Part shown: positions 9,150 through 18,659 of the stretch, one piece after another
Layout: each line of letters opens with the position of its first letter
Numbering within the stretch: position 1 is the stretch's first letter
Assembly (NCBI GenBank): GCA_963756115.1
Contig: CAVWMN010000009.1
Span: 1 to 64,000 of the forward strand
DNA from: JTS-RE37 sp963756115
GTDB taxonomy: Bacteria; Bacteroidota; Bacteroidia; Flavobacteriales; Flavobacteriaceae
DNA: 64,000 nt
Direction of reading: 5' to 3'
The notes under the pieces: generated by a model
Told to the model about the DNA's origin: nothing
Database searches by the model: none
The model's input: only the letters and a program-made list of their open reading frames with translations
Program-made: the position numbers and the translations under genes

Positions 9150-10140
9150 ACCAGTCCAGTGCAAGTAAAACAACTATTCCGGCCATTATAAAAACAATGG
9201 CCCACCATGTTTCGGATATGGTGATATCCGGAAGATACCGGATATAGTTGACAATGATACCGTCTCCATTGGAATCCCGTATTATTTCACCGCTCTCATT
9301 CAGCAGGAAAATGGTTTTTTTCCAGGGCCATACCGTACCGAGTGAGCCTGTAATAAACCCGATAATCCCGGCTGTGGTCATATGCCGGTAATGTTTGAGT
9401 ACAAAACCCAGGATGTGCGAAAGGGTTACCAGCCCTGTGGCTGAGCCTGCGGTAAATACACCAAGGATGGTAAGTGTATCGAGTCTTTCCTGATTCCGGA
9501 TAAAACTGAAATCGCCCTGAAAGACTTCTGCAATCGTGTCGTACAGGGAATTTACAGAATCCACCAACAGTAATACATAATTTCCCAGGAGTATCAGGAT
9601 AAAAGAACCTGATAACCCAGGTAGTGTCATCCCGGAAACACTGATGATACCGCATAAAAATATAAAAAACAGATTGTCATTTTCCTTTGCCGGGCTCAGG
9701 AAACTGATAGAGATACCGAGAACCAGACCGATCAGCCCCAGGGGGATAGTCTTTTTGTTCCAATGCTTAAAATCTTTTGCTATATAGTAGATAGAACCGA
9801 TGATCATCCCGAAGAAGGCAGCCCACACAAATAATTCCTTTCTTGCCAGGAAATAATCCAGGAGTTTGGATACGCTGAAGTAGCTCACGAGCATCCCGAA
9901 GATCAGGAGTGAAAGGAACTGCCCATTGACATATCGGTAGAAACTCCTGAACCTGCCATTTATCAGTAGCTTGAAAGCCTTGAAGTTTATTTTCCGGAGG
10001 GAATATATAAACTCCTCATAAAAGCCCACCACAAAAGCTACAATACCACCGGATACCCCGGGGACTTTATTGGCAGCACCCATGCAAAGCCCTTTAATGA
10101 ACAAAAAGAACTTATCCAGAAATGATCTAGGCTGGGCCAT
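9121..10140 (-). CDS. DUF368 membrane protein (polyprenyl-phosphate translocase family), copy 1
   Basis: 339 residues with about eight to ten hydrophobic segments. The DUF368 signature KGLCMGAANKVPGVSGG is at residues 15-31 and a second GMTLPGLSGSF copy is near residue 170; the paired glycine/proline loops suggest an inverted-repeat fold. Members of this family (PopT) have been shown to recycle undecaprenyl phosphate across the inner membrane for cell-wall synthesis. That function is known for relatives and inferred here. It starts 8 nt after the second DUF368 gene ends. The first signature has Asn-Lys where copy 2 has Asp-Val. Confidence 0.9.
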   Translation of the reverse strand: MAQPRSFLDKFFLFIKGLCMGAANKVPGVSGGIVAFVVGFYEEFIYSLRKINFKAFKLLINGRFRSFYRYVNGQFLSLLIFGMLVSYFSVSKLLDYFLARKELFVWAAFFGMIIGSIYYIAKDFKHWNKKTIPLGLIGLVLGISISFLSPAKENDNLFFIFLCGIISVSGMTLPGLSGSFILILLGNYVLLLVDSVNSLYDTIAEVFQGDFSFIRNQERLDTLTILGVFTAGSATGLVTLSHILGFVLKHYRHMTTAGIIGFITGSLGTVWPWKKTIFLLNESGEIIRDSNGDGIIVNYIRYLPDITISETWWAIVFIMAGIVVLLALDWYGKKRKEAL

Positions 10141-10148
10141 GGGAAATT

Positions 10149-11069
10149 TTACTTATTTTTTGAGGCTAACTTTTCGAGGATGAAGATAAGTGAAAATCCC
10201 ATGACAGCCAGAAGCACGGCAAACAGGATCTTCGGATCACCTTCATACTGGAAAGGAGAGATGCTGTGTTCCTTGATGGGAATGACAGCATCCCCATATA
10301 CCCGTGTCTCCAATACCTCTTTCCAGGGCCATACTTTATTGAGCGATCCCAGTATGAACCCGGTCAGCATTGCCAGTGTCATGTTCTTAAAGTTATTGAA
10401 CATCCATTTTAAGAGTCGGGCAAAACTCAGCAGTCCAAATATCGCACCGATGGCAACGGTAAGCAGAATTTGGATATTGCGTTCATGTACTGCATCCAGT
10501 ACCGTTTTATAAGAACCGAGGAGGACAAGTATGAATGCCCCGGATATCCCGGGCAGTATCATGGCACATATGGCCAACGCCCCTGAAAGAAAAAGAAATG
10601 GGAGGCTGGCGGTATTTTCAATCGGTGGCAGCGTGGTGATATAGTAGGCCAGAGCAGCCCCCAGCACCAACATCCCCACAGTAGCAAGGTTCCATTTTTC
10701 GATAGCCATGCCAACATAAACAATGCTTGCGACGACCAGGCCGAAAAAGAACGACCATAAGAGGATCGGTTCATTGATCAGCAGCCAACTTATAAAACGG
10801 GCCAGGGAGAAAACACTGATCCCGATCCCTGTTAAAAGTGCCAGGATGAAGTTGCCGTTCAGTTTTTTCCAGAATGCGGTAAATCCCTTATTTTTCCATT
10901 CCTTGAAAAGTGCCAGGTTAACCTGGTTGATGGTAGTTATGAGCTCTTCATAGATTCCGGAAATAAAGGCGATCGTTCCTCCGGAGACCCCCGGGACCAC
11001 ATCGGCAGCGCCCATGGCCAAACCCTTAAGTGTAATCAGTAAGTAGTGGGGAAATTTTCGGTCTTCCAT
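10149..11069 (-). CDS. DUF368 membrane protein (polyprenyl-phosphate translocase family), copy 2
   Basis: 306 residues, polytopic, with the canonical signature KGLAMGAADVVPGVSGGT at residues 14-31 and an internal repeat MILPGISGAF near residue 168. The same family assignment as copy 1 applies: probable flippase returning undecaprenyl phosphate to the cytoplasmic face. The two copies are clearly homologous but divergent along their length, so the duplication is old. It lies 27 nt after the TPR gene and 8 nt before copy 1, in one transcription unit. Confidence 0.92.
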   Translation of the reverse strand: MEDRKFPHYLLITLKGLAMGAADVVPGVSGGTIAFISGIYEELITTINQVNLALFKEWKNKGFTAFWKKLNGNFILALLTGIGISVFSLARFISWLLINEPILLWSFFFGLVVASIVYVGMAIEKWNLATVGMLVLGAALAYYITTLPPIENTASLPFLFLSGALAICAMILPGISGAFILVLLGSYKTVLDAVHERNIQILLTVAIGAIFGLLSFARLLKWMFNNFKNMTLAMLTGFILGSLNKVWPWKEVLETRVYGDAVIPIKEHSISPFQYEGDPKILFAVLLAVMGFSLIFILEKLASKNK

Positions 11070-11096
11070 AAAATAAAAAAAACAAAAGTAGTTTTT

Positions 11097-12497
11097 TTAT
11101 TCGGAAGCCTTTTTAATATCGGTTATTATGTTCTGTGCCCAGGCTGATTGATAATGCCGCGGGAATTCTGACTCAAAAACGGTCAGTTTATCTATATTTG
11201 AATGTAACCCTTTGATAAGATGGAATTCGGCTTTTTTGCGTTCCCCGATTGTCAGGTAAAGTCCTGATAGCCTGTATTCAATTTCGGTTTCTTCCGGATA
11301 GAATTCCAGACCCTGTAACAGTATTTCTATGGCTGAATAGTTATCCTTATTGTGGATAACGACCCGTGCCCAGCTCAACCAGGTGTCCAGTTCATAATTT
11401 CCCAGGTCCACGGCTTGCTTATAGGAGAAATCGGCTTCGTCAAAATTGCGGAGGGAGGCGTGTATACCTGCGCATTTTTTCCAGTACAGCGGGTTTTCAC
11501 CATCGATGTTGATCGCCTTGTTCACATAGTATAATGCCCTCTCGAAATTCTTTTTCCGGCTGTAAAAGTCGGTGATGGCCAGCCAGCCTTTATCCAGGAG
11601 CGGATCCTCATGAACAGTCTGGTAGTAATAATACTTTGCCAGATCGTCATTCTTAAGTTTCTCATGGCATTTTCCCATTCGCAGATAGGCGTGGGAGGTT
11701 GGATCTTCCATTTTGATAGTGGCCTCGTAACTTTCTATTGCCTCGTTGTATTTTCCCATTTTCTCCAATACCTTCCCTTTCTCAAAATAAGCGCCAATAA
11801 AGGTATCATCTGCAATGATGGCAAAATCAAACGCAGCCAGCGCTTCCCGATACATCTTTTCAGTGAAATATTGCTTGCCAAGTTGATGCCAGGCGACCTG
11901 GCAGTACGGGTTGCGTTCGAGGTAATCGTTCAGGTAATGAATCGCGCCAGCGTAATCCTCCAGGAACTCAAAGCAATAAATGACATTATATAGTGAGGAA
12001 TAATCCTCTTCATCAAAGGAGACACATTTCATAAAATGTTCCCTGGCCATTTCAAAATCATCCATAAAAAGATATTCCATCCCCAGGAGGGAGTAAATAT
12101 CAAAACTGTTCTCTGCCAGTTCCAGTGCCCTTTTCAGGAGGATGATCGCGGCTTCATGATTGTCTTTCTTGGAGTAGATATTAGCCCGCTGAATATAGAT
12201 CTCTTCGTTGTTGCTATCCACTAGTTGCAACCGATCCAGCATTTTTTCTGCCGGATCCAGGTTATTCTCAAAAACCAGTACTTCAATATGCAATAAGGTA
12301 AGGTCTATTGCGTCCGGATGTTGTTCCAACCCGATCTTGATAGCTTTTTTGGCCAATGATATTTTGCCCTTGTTCAGATAGTGGTGTATAATGTCTTCAA
12401 AATCCTCAGCATCAAAGAAATAGACATCGTCTGTCTTCAACATGGATTCAAATTTGGCTATGGGCTGGTTGGGTCTTTCGTTAGGGTCTAACGCCAT
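11097..12497 (-). CDS. Tetratricopeptide repeat protein
   Basis: 466 residues built from about ten TPR-like units of 34 residues (for example AAFDFAIIADDTFIGAYFEKG and ALYYVNKAINID), with no signal peptide or membrane segment. TPR arrays are protein-binding scaffolds; no partner can be named. It sits between the aminotransferase and the DUF368 pair in a same-strand run that I associate with flavobacteria. The 99-nt gap upstream has a GGCC-acaaaa-GGCC hairpin followed by TATTTTT (12524-12542 on the minus strand), so partial termination before this gene is possible. Confidence 0.88.
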   Translation of the reverse strand: MALDPNERPNQPIAKFESMLKTDDVYFFDAEDFEDIIHHYLNKGKISLAKKAIKIGLEQHPDAIDLTLLHIEVLVFENNLDPAEKMLDRLQLVDSNNEEIYIQRANIYSKKDNHEAAIILLKRALELAENSFDIYSLLGMEYLFMDDFEMAREHFMKCVSFDEEDYSSLYNVIYCFEFLEDYAGAIHYLNDYLERNPYCQVAWHQLGKQYFTEKMYREALAAFDFAIIADDTFIGAYFEKGKVLEKMGKYNEAIESYEATIKMEDPTSHAYLRMGKCHEKLKNDDLAKYYYYQTVHEDPLLDKGWLAITDFYSRKKNFERALYYVNKAINIDGENPLYWKKCAGIHASLRNFDEADFSYKQAVDLGNYELDTWLSWARVVIHNKDNYSAIEILLQGLEFYPEETEIEYRLSGLYLTIGERKKAEFHLIKGLHSNIDKLTVFESEFPRHYQSAWAQNIITDIKKASE

Positions 12498-12596
12498 AGT
12501 TGGGTGCTTGGTTAAACTACGGAACTAAAAATAGGCCTTTTGTGGCCAGGTTTTGTTCCCGATTCGGACTATATTATTAACAAATTAGTTAACAAA

Positions 12597-13778
12597 TTAT
12601 TGTGTAATTCCGTCCATTACCTCCAAAATAAGGTCACACCCTTTATCGATCTCCCCTGTACTGATGGTCAACGGGGGGGAAATCCGAACGGCACAGGGTT
12701 CAAAAAGCAACCAGAATAACAGCAATCCTTTTCGGGTGCATTCCAGTATCAGTTTATTTGCCAGGTCGGGCCGTTCCAAAATAATTGCCAACATAAGGCC
12801 TTTTCCCCGTACTTCTTTTATATGTTTATGTTGCAACCGGGACCGGAATTGTGCTTCTTTCCTATTCACATCCTCCATGAGACCTGATTCCGTAATTTCC
12901 CGGAGCGTTGCCAGACAGGCAGCTGCTATGACAGGATTTCCGCCAAAGGTAGTAATATGGCCCAGTTCCGGATGCTCTGAGAGCGATTTCATCAGGACCC
13001 TGGAAGCTGTAAATCCTCCAACGGGCAATCCGGACGCCATGCCCTTACCCATTACGAGTATATCCGGGGTGCAGTCATAATATTCAAAGGCAAAAAGTTT
13101 TCCGGTACGCCCGAACCCGGGCTGAACTTCATCCAGTATGAGCAAAGAACCAACCGCTTCACAACGCTGTTTTACCGCGGCCAGGTACCCGTCTTCGGGT
13201 AAAATAAAACCTGCCCCCCCCTGAATGGTCTCCAGAACAACGGCTGCAGTTCGTGCAGTGATTTTTTCAAGTTCTTTCCTGCTGTTGAATGTAATGTGGC
13301 CAATATCTGGTAACAAGGGCCTGAATGGGGCTTTGCGTACTTCATAATCCATCAGGCTGAGGCTGCCCAGGGTGTTTCCGTGATAGGCGTTGTGTGCGGC
13401 CAGGATCTCAGACCTACCTGTGAACCGCCTTGCAAGTTTGATGGCACCTTCCATAGCTTCGGTCCCCGAATTGACCAGGTAGGTGGTTTGAAGCGGGGGA
13501 GGGAGCAGCGTTGCCAGTAAGCGGGAATATTCCACTGCCGGTTCCTGAATGAATTCTCCGTACACCATTACATGCATGTATTTTCCAGCCTGTTCGCGGA
13601 CAGCATCCACCACCCTTGGGTGGCAATGACCCAAGCTGCAAGCCGATACGCCCGCTACAAAGTCGAGGTATTCCTTCCCGCGGGTATCATAGATATAACT
13701 ACCCTTTGCATGGGATACTTCCAGGGCCAGGGGATGGGTGGTAGTTTGGGCCTGGTATGTTAAGAAATCGTCTTTCAT
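12597..13778 (-). CDS. Class III PLP-dependent aminotransferase (ornithine/acetylornithine type)
   Basis: 393 residues of the fold-type I class III family. Visible features are the cofactor-binding SGTEAMEGAIKLAR (near residue 108), the aspartate in LILDEVQPGFGRTG (about 217) and the PLP lysine in VMGKGMASGLPVGGF (about 247). The family transfers amino groups from ornithine, acetylornithine, lysine or 4-aminobutyrate. The context gives no arginine or GABA pathway gene, so the substrate is open. It follows the OstA-like gene by 45 nt and is probably in its operon. Confidence 0.9.
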   Translation of the reverse strand: MKDDFLTYQAQTTTHPLALEVSHAKGSYIYDTRGKEYLDFVAGVSACSLGHCHPRVVDAVREQAGKYMHVMVYGEFIQEPAVEYSRLLATLLPPPLQTTYLVNSGTEAMEGAIKLARRFTGRSEILAAHNAYHGNTLGSLSLMDYEVRKAPFRPLLPDIGHITFNSRKELEKITARTAAVVLETIQGGAGFILPEDGYLAAVKQRCEAVGSLLILDEVQPGFGRTGKLFAFEYYDCTPDILVMGKGMASGLPVGGFTASRVLMKSLSEHPELGHITTFGGNPVIAAACLATLREITESGLMEDVNRKEAQFRSRLQHKHIKEVRGKGLMLAIILERPDLANKLILECTRKGLLLFWLLFEPCAVRISPPLTISTGEIDKGCDLILEVMDGITQ

Positions 13779-13823
13779 AATGGATGCCTTGCCGGTGCTT
13801 TATCTTGCCTGTTGATCCTGGTA

Positions 13824-15527
13824 TTATCCGGAGGGAATAGTTTTTCCGGACTGGGTTTTCAGGGGTGGGATAGTGTCCTGCTGCTCCGTGGGGAGCTTGT
13901 TAACAGGGTCACCAGCATTCTTGCTCCGGTCCTCTTCCTCCGCATCAACATCTATCGGGTGATCCACGCCCTGTATGACAGGCAGCACCAGGTTGTTGTC
14001 ATCGGCGTCAAAGATATCTTCCATGGTGAGGATGCGCTCGTCACCCCTCCAGATAAAGCCCTTTAATTTCCGGCTGTTCAGTGGCAGGTCCTTTTGGGGA
14101 AAGATATCCCCATCCGGATTATTCACAAATGTAATGTCCTGGATGTCATTATTTGCCATTGTCATCTTGATAGCGCTGCAGATCGTCTTATTGATCCCTA
14201 CCAGTTCGTCATCATCATCATACAAATAATAAATAACCTCTGTGTTTTTTACCAGGTCCACGAATTTTAATTCATTCTCAATAAATTTACCGAAAAGGTC
14301 CATGCCTTTGGCCTGGTTATAACCTGTTTTGCTGATGCTGTCCAGGGAGATGATAAAGGCATTGTTCAGCACCTTCAGGGAATCCATTTTTTCAGTCTTC
14401 AAATCGGATATCAGGTGGATGCTATCTCCTGTCATCTGGTTCTCCACATTCCACAGTACCGGGTTCTTGATCATTTGGGTGATCCCGGATTTCTCCGAAA
14501 AGTGGATAGAATCGCATTTTCCGCTCAGATCTGTTTTATAGAATTTAGCATTCCTGAAAGCCCGTAAAATACGTGCTTTGGATTTCCCGGTAACCATTAG
14601 GGTATCCCCGTGGATATAGAGGGAATCCTGCTCCACCAGACTAATGGAAACGGCCCGTTTCGTGGCGAATACAGAATCTTTTGCTTTAAATACCTCTGCA
14701 TAGTGTGCCCGTATCACCCCTTCATTAATGGTGTCCGTGACCTTGATATTGTTAGTTGCTGATGCAAACTCGGAGGCTTTGTCAAAATAGACACTATCTC
14801 CTTCTATTATCCTGTTGTTATAATGGATTTTGGTATTTTTTATCCCGTAGCCCCGTTCGATCCTGGTATCATAGAAACCCCGTTCGCAATAAATTTTATA
14901 GGTCTGCCCCGTGATAGTGGATGAACCATACATATAGGCATTCTTTGAGTCTTTATAATAATCCAGTTGTTTGGAATCAAGTGTATATTCGGGGTTATCT
15001 ATATGGACACTATTCAGGAACTGAATTTTTTTAGGGATCATATAGTACCGTCCGATCTTGCTGGTGAGGGTATTTGCCGAGTCGATAACGGTGCCCGAAG
15101 TATTATAGTACGATTCCTGTTTCTGCCTGTCAAAATAAAGTGTATCGGTCCGCAGGGTCATATCATTGTTCCGCAATACCACTTCCTCCCGTGCCTTTGC
15201 CAGGCGTGTATTGCCATCGTAGTCAATTTTGTTGCTGGTCATCTGTATGGAGTCGCCCTGTTGCAGACGGATATTCCCAACGGCCTGGAGCTTGTTTTCC
15301 TTCTGATAGAAAATGGCAATATCGCACCACAGATCCGCGCCCTGGTGTTCAAATTGTAATTGACGGTCATCCTTGCTGAAAATGGAGGCTCCCGGGTATC
15401 GGGCCTCATCTTTGGTAAAATTGGCACCGTAAACGATATTGATCTGCTTTTTTTCCGGGGGTTGTTCCTGTGCCCTACCTGCGGAATAAACCAGTAGCAC
15501 TAAAAGTATTACAGCAATGCTTCTCAA
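13824..15527 (-). CDS. OstA-like organic solvent tolerance / LPS-transport protein
   Basis: About 567 residues: a signal peptide (RSIAVILLVLLVYSAGRAQ) then OstA/LptA-like beta-strand repeats, such as 'VGNIRLQQGDSIQMTSNKIDYDGNTR' split over residues about 95-120. LptA-type proteins form the periplasmic bridge that moves lipopolysaccharide to the outer membrane. The C-terminal third is less recognisable. No ATG is available. An upstream TTG (15545) lies inside a strong -7 box, so I choose the next in-frame TTG at 15527, which leaves a well-formed signal peptide and a leader of about 10 nt. It heads the run towards aroE. Confidence 0.85.
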   Translation of the reverse strand: MRSIAVILLVLLVYSAGRAQEQPPEKKQINIVYGANFTKDEARYPGASIFSKDDRQLQFEHQGADLWCDIAIFYQKENKLQAVGNIRLQQGDSIQMTSNKIDYDGNTRLAKAREEVVLRNNDMTLRTDTLYFDRQKQESYYNTSGTVIDSANTLTSKIGRYYMIPKKIQFLNSVHIDNPEYTLDSKQLDYYKDSKNAYMYGSSTITGQTYKIYCERGFYDTRIERGYGIKNTKIHYNNRIIEGDSVYFDKASEFASATNNIKVTDTINEGVIRAHYAEVFKAKDSVFATKRAVSISLVEQDSLYIHGDTLMVTGKSKARILRAFRNAKFYKTDLSGKCDSIHFSEKSGITQMIKNPVLWNVENQMTGDSIHLISDLKTEKMDSLKVLNNAFIISLDSISKTGYNQAKGMDLFGKFIENELKFVDLVKNTEVIYYLYDDDDELVGINKTICSAIKMTMANNDIQDITFVNNPDGDIFPQKDLPLNSRKLKGFIWRGDERILTMEDIFDADDNNLVLPVIQGVDHPIDVDAEEEDRSKNAGDPVNKLPTEQQDTIPPLKTQSGKTIPSG

Positions 15528-15542
15528 AGCCTGAATTTTAAC

Positions 15543-15574
15543 CAAAAATAGGATTTTTTAAAGGAGCGTTGCAA
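15543..15574 (-). promoter_or_regulatory. Strong promoter of the ostA-like operon
   Basis: On the minus strand TTGC (15574-15571), a 20-nt spacer and TATTTTTG (15550-15543) match the consensus exactly. It overlaps the TTG at 15545 and so decides against that start codon. Confidence 0.75.
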
Positions 15575-15680
15575 CTATTAAGAGGGATTTAGGATTTTCA
15601 AAGTATGGCAGCATAAACAGTACTGTCAGGGGTGCATCCGCGCAGGCAACCGTATGGTCTGTCACCCTTGCTATATTCGT

Positions 15681-16748
15681 TTAAACGCGGTGCAGTTTTA
15701 TGGGATAGGTTTTCCCCGAGGCCCACTGGGGAATATAGAGATTATCGTCTGCATCTACCAGTACATCGTGGGGATTCCGGAATGTCTGCCCGTCATATTC
15801 CGGGGGCATGAGTGTACCGTCATCTTTATAAACCGGGGCGCTTCCCCCCGGGAAGGACAACACTTTGTTATCCGGATCCAGCACGGCCAACATCCCGTCA
15901 TATGCATCCCATGTTTTGGTTACGATCACGGCAAAGTACAGGTTTTTTCCATGCAGCACTGGCCGGCAAATGGAACATCCGGGTAAGGTAACGGTTTCGA
16001 TAAAGGTGCCATCCAGCGTAAAGCGCTTGAATTGCTGGCTTGCACGCGAAGTGATCAGCAGGGTTGGGTTTGCCGCATCCCGGGTATCCAGAGTGATCCC
16101 ATGGCAACAATTGAATGCTGTGTTGTCTTCACCTTTCCCCCCAAAATGCCGTATATATTCGCCTTTGGCAGAATATTGGATGATATAATTTTCCCCGTAA
16201 CCATCTGCAACGTAAAAATCCCCATTAGGACCTATGGCGGTCTCCGTGGGTTTGAATTGTTCGTCACTGGAATAGCCTGGAACTTCCTTTGGCCGCTCCA
16301 GGGTCATGATAATTTTGCCGTCCAGTGTAGTTTTGAATACTTTATGAATTTCGGGATCCGTGATAAAAAGGAATTGATCGCTCCCTTCCCCCGCTATGGA
16401 AAGGCCATGGGCCCCGGGAAAATCCCTCCCCCATGAATCTAATACTTTCCCGGACCTGTCGTAGACCAACACGTTATTGTTGGTAGCGCCCGTAGTGGTC
16501 ATCAATATCCGGCCTTTGCTGTCGAGAACCATTTCATGGCAATCATTTATGGGCACCCGGGAGGGGTCCTGTACGCCCCATTCCTTATCAACCTTATAGG
16601 TAAATTCCCCATGGCCTACGATGGTATTGGTTTTCATTGGGTTATCTGTATTTCTTCCAAAAGAGAGGTAGGGCAGGGCTGCCCCGGCAACGGCTGCCAT
16701 GGCCGATTTTTTTACAAATTGCCTCCTGTTGTTTGAATGATTATCCAT
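15681..16748 (-). CDS. Tat-exported six-bladed beta-propeller (NHL-type) protein
   Basis: 355 residues. The N-terminus carries a twin-arginine signal (NRRQFVKKSAMAA, residues 6-18), so the folded protein is exported by Tat. The rest is NHL/SMP-30-like propeller repeats, seen as recurring 'GPNGDFYVADGYG', 'HGLSIAGEG' and 'DVLVDADDNLYIPQW' segments. Relatives include peptidylglycine lyases and gluconolactonase-like enzymes, but no catalytic set can be assigned, so the substrate is unknown. ATG 16748 is taken because it directly precedes the Tat motif. It has its own -7 box and stands between the ostA and purA units. Confidence 0.85.
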   Translation of the reverse strand: MDNHSNNRRQFVKKSAMAAVAGAALPYLSFGRNTDNPMKTNTIVGHGEFTYKVDKEWGVQDPSRVPINDCHEMVLDSKGRILMTTTGATNNNVLVYDRSGKVLDSWGRDFPGAHGLSIAGEGSDQFLFITDPEIHKVFKTTLDGKIIMTLERPKEVPGYSSDEQFKPTETAIGPNGDFYVADGYGENYIIQYSAKGEYIRHFGGKGEDNTAFNCCHGITLDTRDAANPTLLITSRASQQFKRFTLDGTFIETVTLPGCSICRPVLHGKNLYFAVIVTKTWDAYDGMLAVLDPDNKVLSFPGGSAPVYKDDGTLMPPEYDGQTFRNPHDVLVDADDNLYIPQWASGKTYPIKLHRV

Positions 16749-16786
16749 GCTGGAACTAGTTACTCTGCCACCCACCCCGAGTAAGT

Positions 16787-16794
16787 TAAAGATA
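16787..16794 (-). promoter_or_regulatory. -7 box of the beta-propeller gene
   Basis: TATCTTTA on the minus strand, 38 nt upstream of the ATG at 16748. No clear -33 box. Confidence 0.4.
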
Positions 16795-16877
16795 GGGAAT
16801 TTATGGAATTGAAGGGTAAAATATTTCCGCGACTTTCCGGATCCGGGTCAGCACCAGCTCCGGTCGACAGCGAATTT

Positions 16878-18149
16878 CTACCGGTGAATGGTCTGCGTCC
16901 GGTCAGGGCCGACAGATACAATTTTGATGGGAACTTCCAGTTCTTTTTCCAGAAAGTCAATGTACGCATTCAGGGCCGGGGGAAGTTCCCCTGGGTTGCT
17001 AAGCTGTGTAAGGTCTTTTTTCCAACCCTCCATTTCTATGAAGATCGGGGTTACGTTATCCGGTTCTATATTATAGGGGAGATGTGTAATTCGTTCCCCC
17101 TTATAATCATAGGCGGTACATACTTTTATTTTTGGGAAGCCGCTGAGGACATCGGCTTTCATCATCATCAGATCGGTAACCCCATTGACCTGTACAGCAT
17201 ATTTCAGGGCAACCAGGTCTAGCCATCCGCATCGCCTTGGCCTGCCTGTGGTCGCACCGAATTCATTCCCCACGCGTCCCATGGTAGCGCCATCCTCATC
17301 AAACAATTCGGTCGGGAAAGGTCCGCTTCCAACGCGGGTTGCATAGGCTTTGAATATTCCGAAAACCTTCCCTATTTTATTGGGTGCCACTCCAAGCCCG
17401 GTACAGGCGCCGGCAGCGGTGGTATTGGAGGAGGTTACATACGGATAGGTCCCGAAATCTATATCAAGTAAAGAACCCTGTGCTCCTTCAGCCAGAATTT
17501 TTTTGCCTTCTTTTTCTGCGCGATAGAGATATTCTTCACTGTCGATGAACGTAAGTTTTTTTAATTCGGAAACGGCACTCATAAAGTCGGCCTCCAGTTC
17601 CTTCAGGTCATATTGCAGGTCCACATCGTAGAAGTCTATCATGGCTTCATGTTTATCTGAAAGGGCTCTGTACTTCAATTTCCAGTTGTCCATTTCCAGG
17701 TCCCCTACACGCATCCCGTTCCGGCCTGTTTTATCCATATAGGTAGGCCCGATGCCTTTGAGGGTGGAACCAATTTTGGCTTTGCCTTTGGAGGCTTCAG
17801 ATGCTGCGTCCAGTAGTCTGTGGGTAGGCAGTATCAAATGGGCTTTTCGTGAAATGAGGAGGATGTTCTTGATGTCCAATTTGAACTTCCTGAGGTTTTC
17901 GAGCTCTTTCCGGAAAACTACAGGGTCTATAACCACCCCATTTCCTACAATATTTAGGGCATTCTTATGGAAAATCCCGGATGGAATAGTGTGGAGTACA
18001 TGTTTGATGCCATCAAACTCCAGCGTATGGCCTGCATTCGGACCGCCCTGGAACCTTGCGATTATATCATAATCCTTCGTTAATACGTCTACGATCTTGC
18101 CTTTTCCTTCATCGCCCCACTGTAATCCTAGTAGTAAATCTACCGCCAT
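16878..18149 (-). CDS. purA: Adenylosuccinate synthetase
   Basis: Joins IMP and aspartate with GTP to make adenylosuccinate, the first step to AMP. The 423 residues equal the usual family length. The N-terminal GTP-binding loop LQWGDEGKGK (8-17), the IMP-binding GGPNAGHTLEF (about 35), QWGDEG-linked catalytic Asp/His and the GVTDLMMMKADVL and TGRPRRCGWLD segments are all intact. It lies 12 nt after fur and is the last gene of relA/spoT-fur-purA. A growth-control link is plausible because ppGpp inhibits purine synthesis in many bacteria. Confidence 0.97.
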   Translation of the reverse strand: MAVDLLLGLQWGDEGKGKIVDVLTKDYDIIARFQGGPNAGHTLEFDGIKHVLHTIPSGIFHKNALNIVGNGVVIDPVVFRKELENLRKFKLDIKNILLISRKAHLILPTHRLLDAASEASKGKAKIGSTLKGIGPTYMDKTGRNGMRVGDLEMDNWKLKYRALSDKHEAMIDFYDVDLQYDLKELEADFMSAVSELKKLTFIDSEEYLYRAEKEGKKILAEGAQGSLLDIDFGTYPYVTSSNTTAAGACTGLGVAPNKIGKVFGIFKAYATRVGSGPFPTELFDEDGATMGRVGNEFGATTGRPRRCGWLDLVALKYAVQVNGVTDLMMMKADVLSGFPKIKVCTAYDYKGERITHLPYNIEPDNVTPIFIEMEGWKKDLTQLSNPGELPPALNAYIDFLEKELEVPIKIVSVGPDRTQTIHR

Positions 18150-18161
18150 CTAAAATACTGG

Positions 18162-18617
18162 TTAGTTCTTTGCCTCCTCTTTCGGGTTCCGTGTGCCGTA
18201 AAAGTAAAGCGAATGGTTGGTTATTTTTATATCGAAAACTTCTTCAATCGTCTGTTTGATGGTCTGGATCCTGGGATCGCAAAACTCTACCACTTCCCCT
18301 GTATCGGTGAGGATCACATGGTCATGCTGCCGGTCAAAATAGGATTTCTCGTATTGAGCCTGGTTTTTACCAAACTGATGCTTGCGCACCAGTTTGCATT
18401 CCAGCAAAAGTTCTATGGTATTATAAAGCGTGGCCCTGCTTACCCTGTAGTTTTTGTTCTTCATATTGATATAGAGCGATTCTATATCAAAATGTTCATC
18501 ACTGTCGTAAATTTCCTGGAGTATTGCGTAGCGTTCGGGTGTTTTTCTGTGCCCGTTGTCCTCAAGAAAGGCCGTAAATACGTTCTTTACAATTTCCTGG
18601 TCTTTACTGTTCCCCAT
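18162..18617 (-). CDS. fur: Fur family transcriptional regulator
   Basis: 151 residues from ATG 18617 (a TTG at 18644 would add nine residues). The winged-helix part is residues 15-85 with the recognition segment 'RVSRATLYNTIELLLE'. The dimerisation part contains the HDHVI metal motif and HFDIESLY. Only one cysteine is seen near the usual CxxC position, so the structural zinc site of classic Fur is incomplete. Metal selectivity (iron, zinc or peroxide sensing) cannot be decided. It is co-transcribed with relA/spoT (42-nt gap) and purA (12-nt gap). Confidence 0.9.
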   Translation of the reverse strand: MGNSKDQEIVKNVFTAFLEDNGHRKTPERYAILQEIYDSDEHFDIESLYINMKNKNYRVSRATLYNTIELLLECKLVRKHQFGKNQAQYEKSYFDRQHDHVILTDTGEVVEFCDPRIQTIKQTIEEVFDIKITNHSLYFYGTRNPKEEAKN

Positions 18618-18659
18618 GGCCTTTATCACTTCGTCAATGTGCAAATGTACAGTTAAAAT

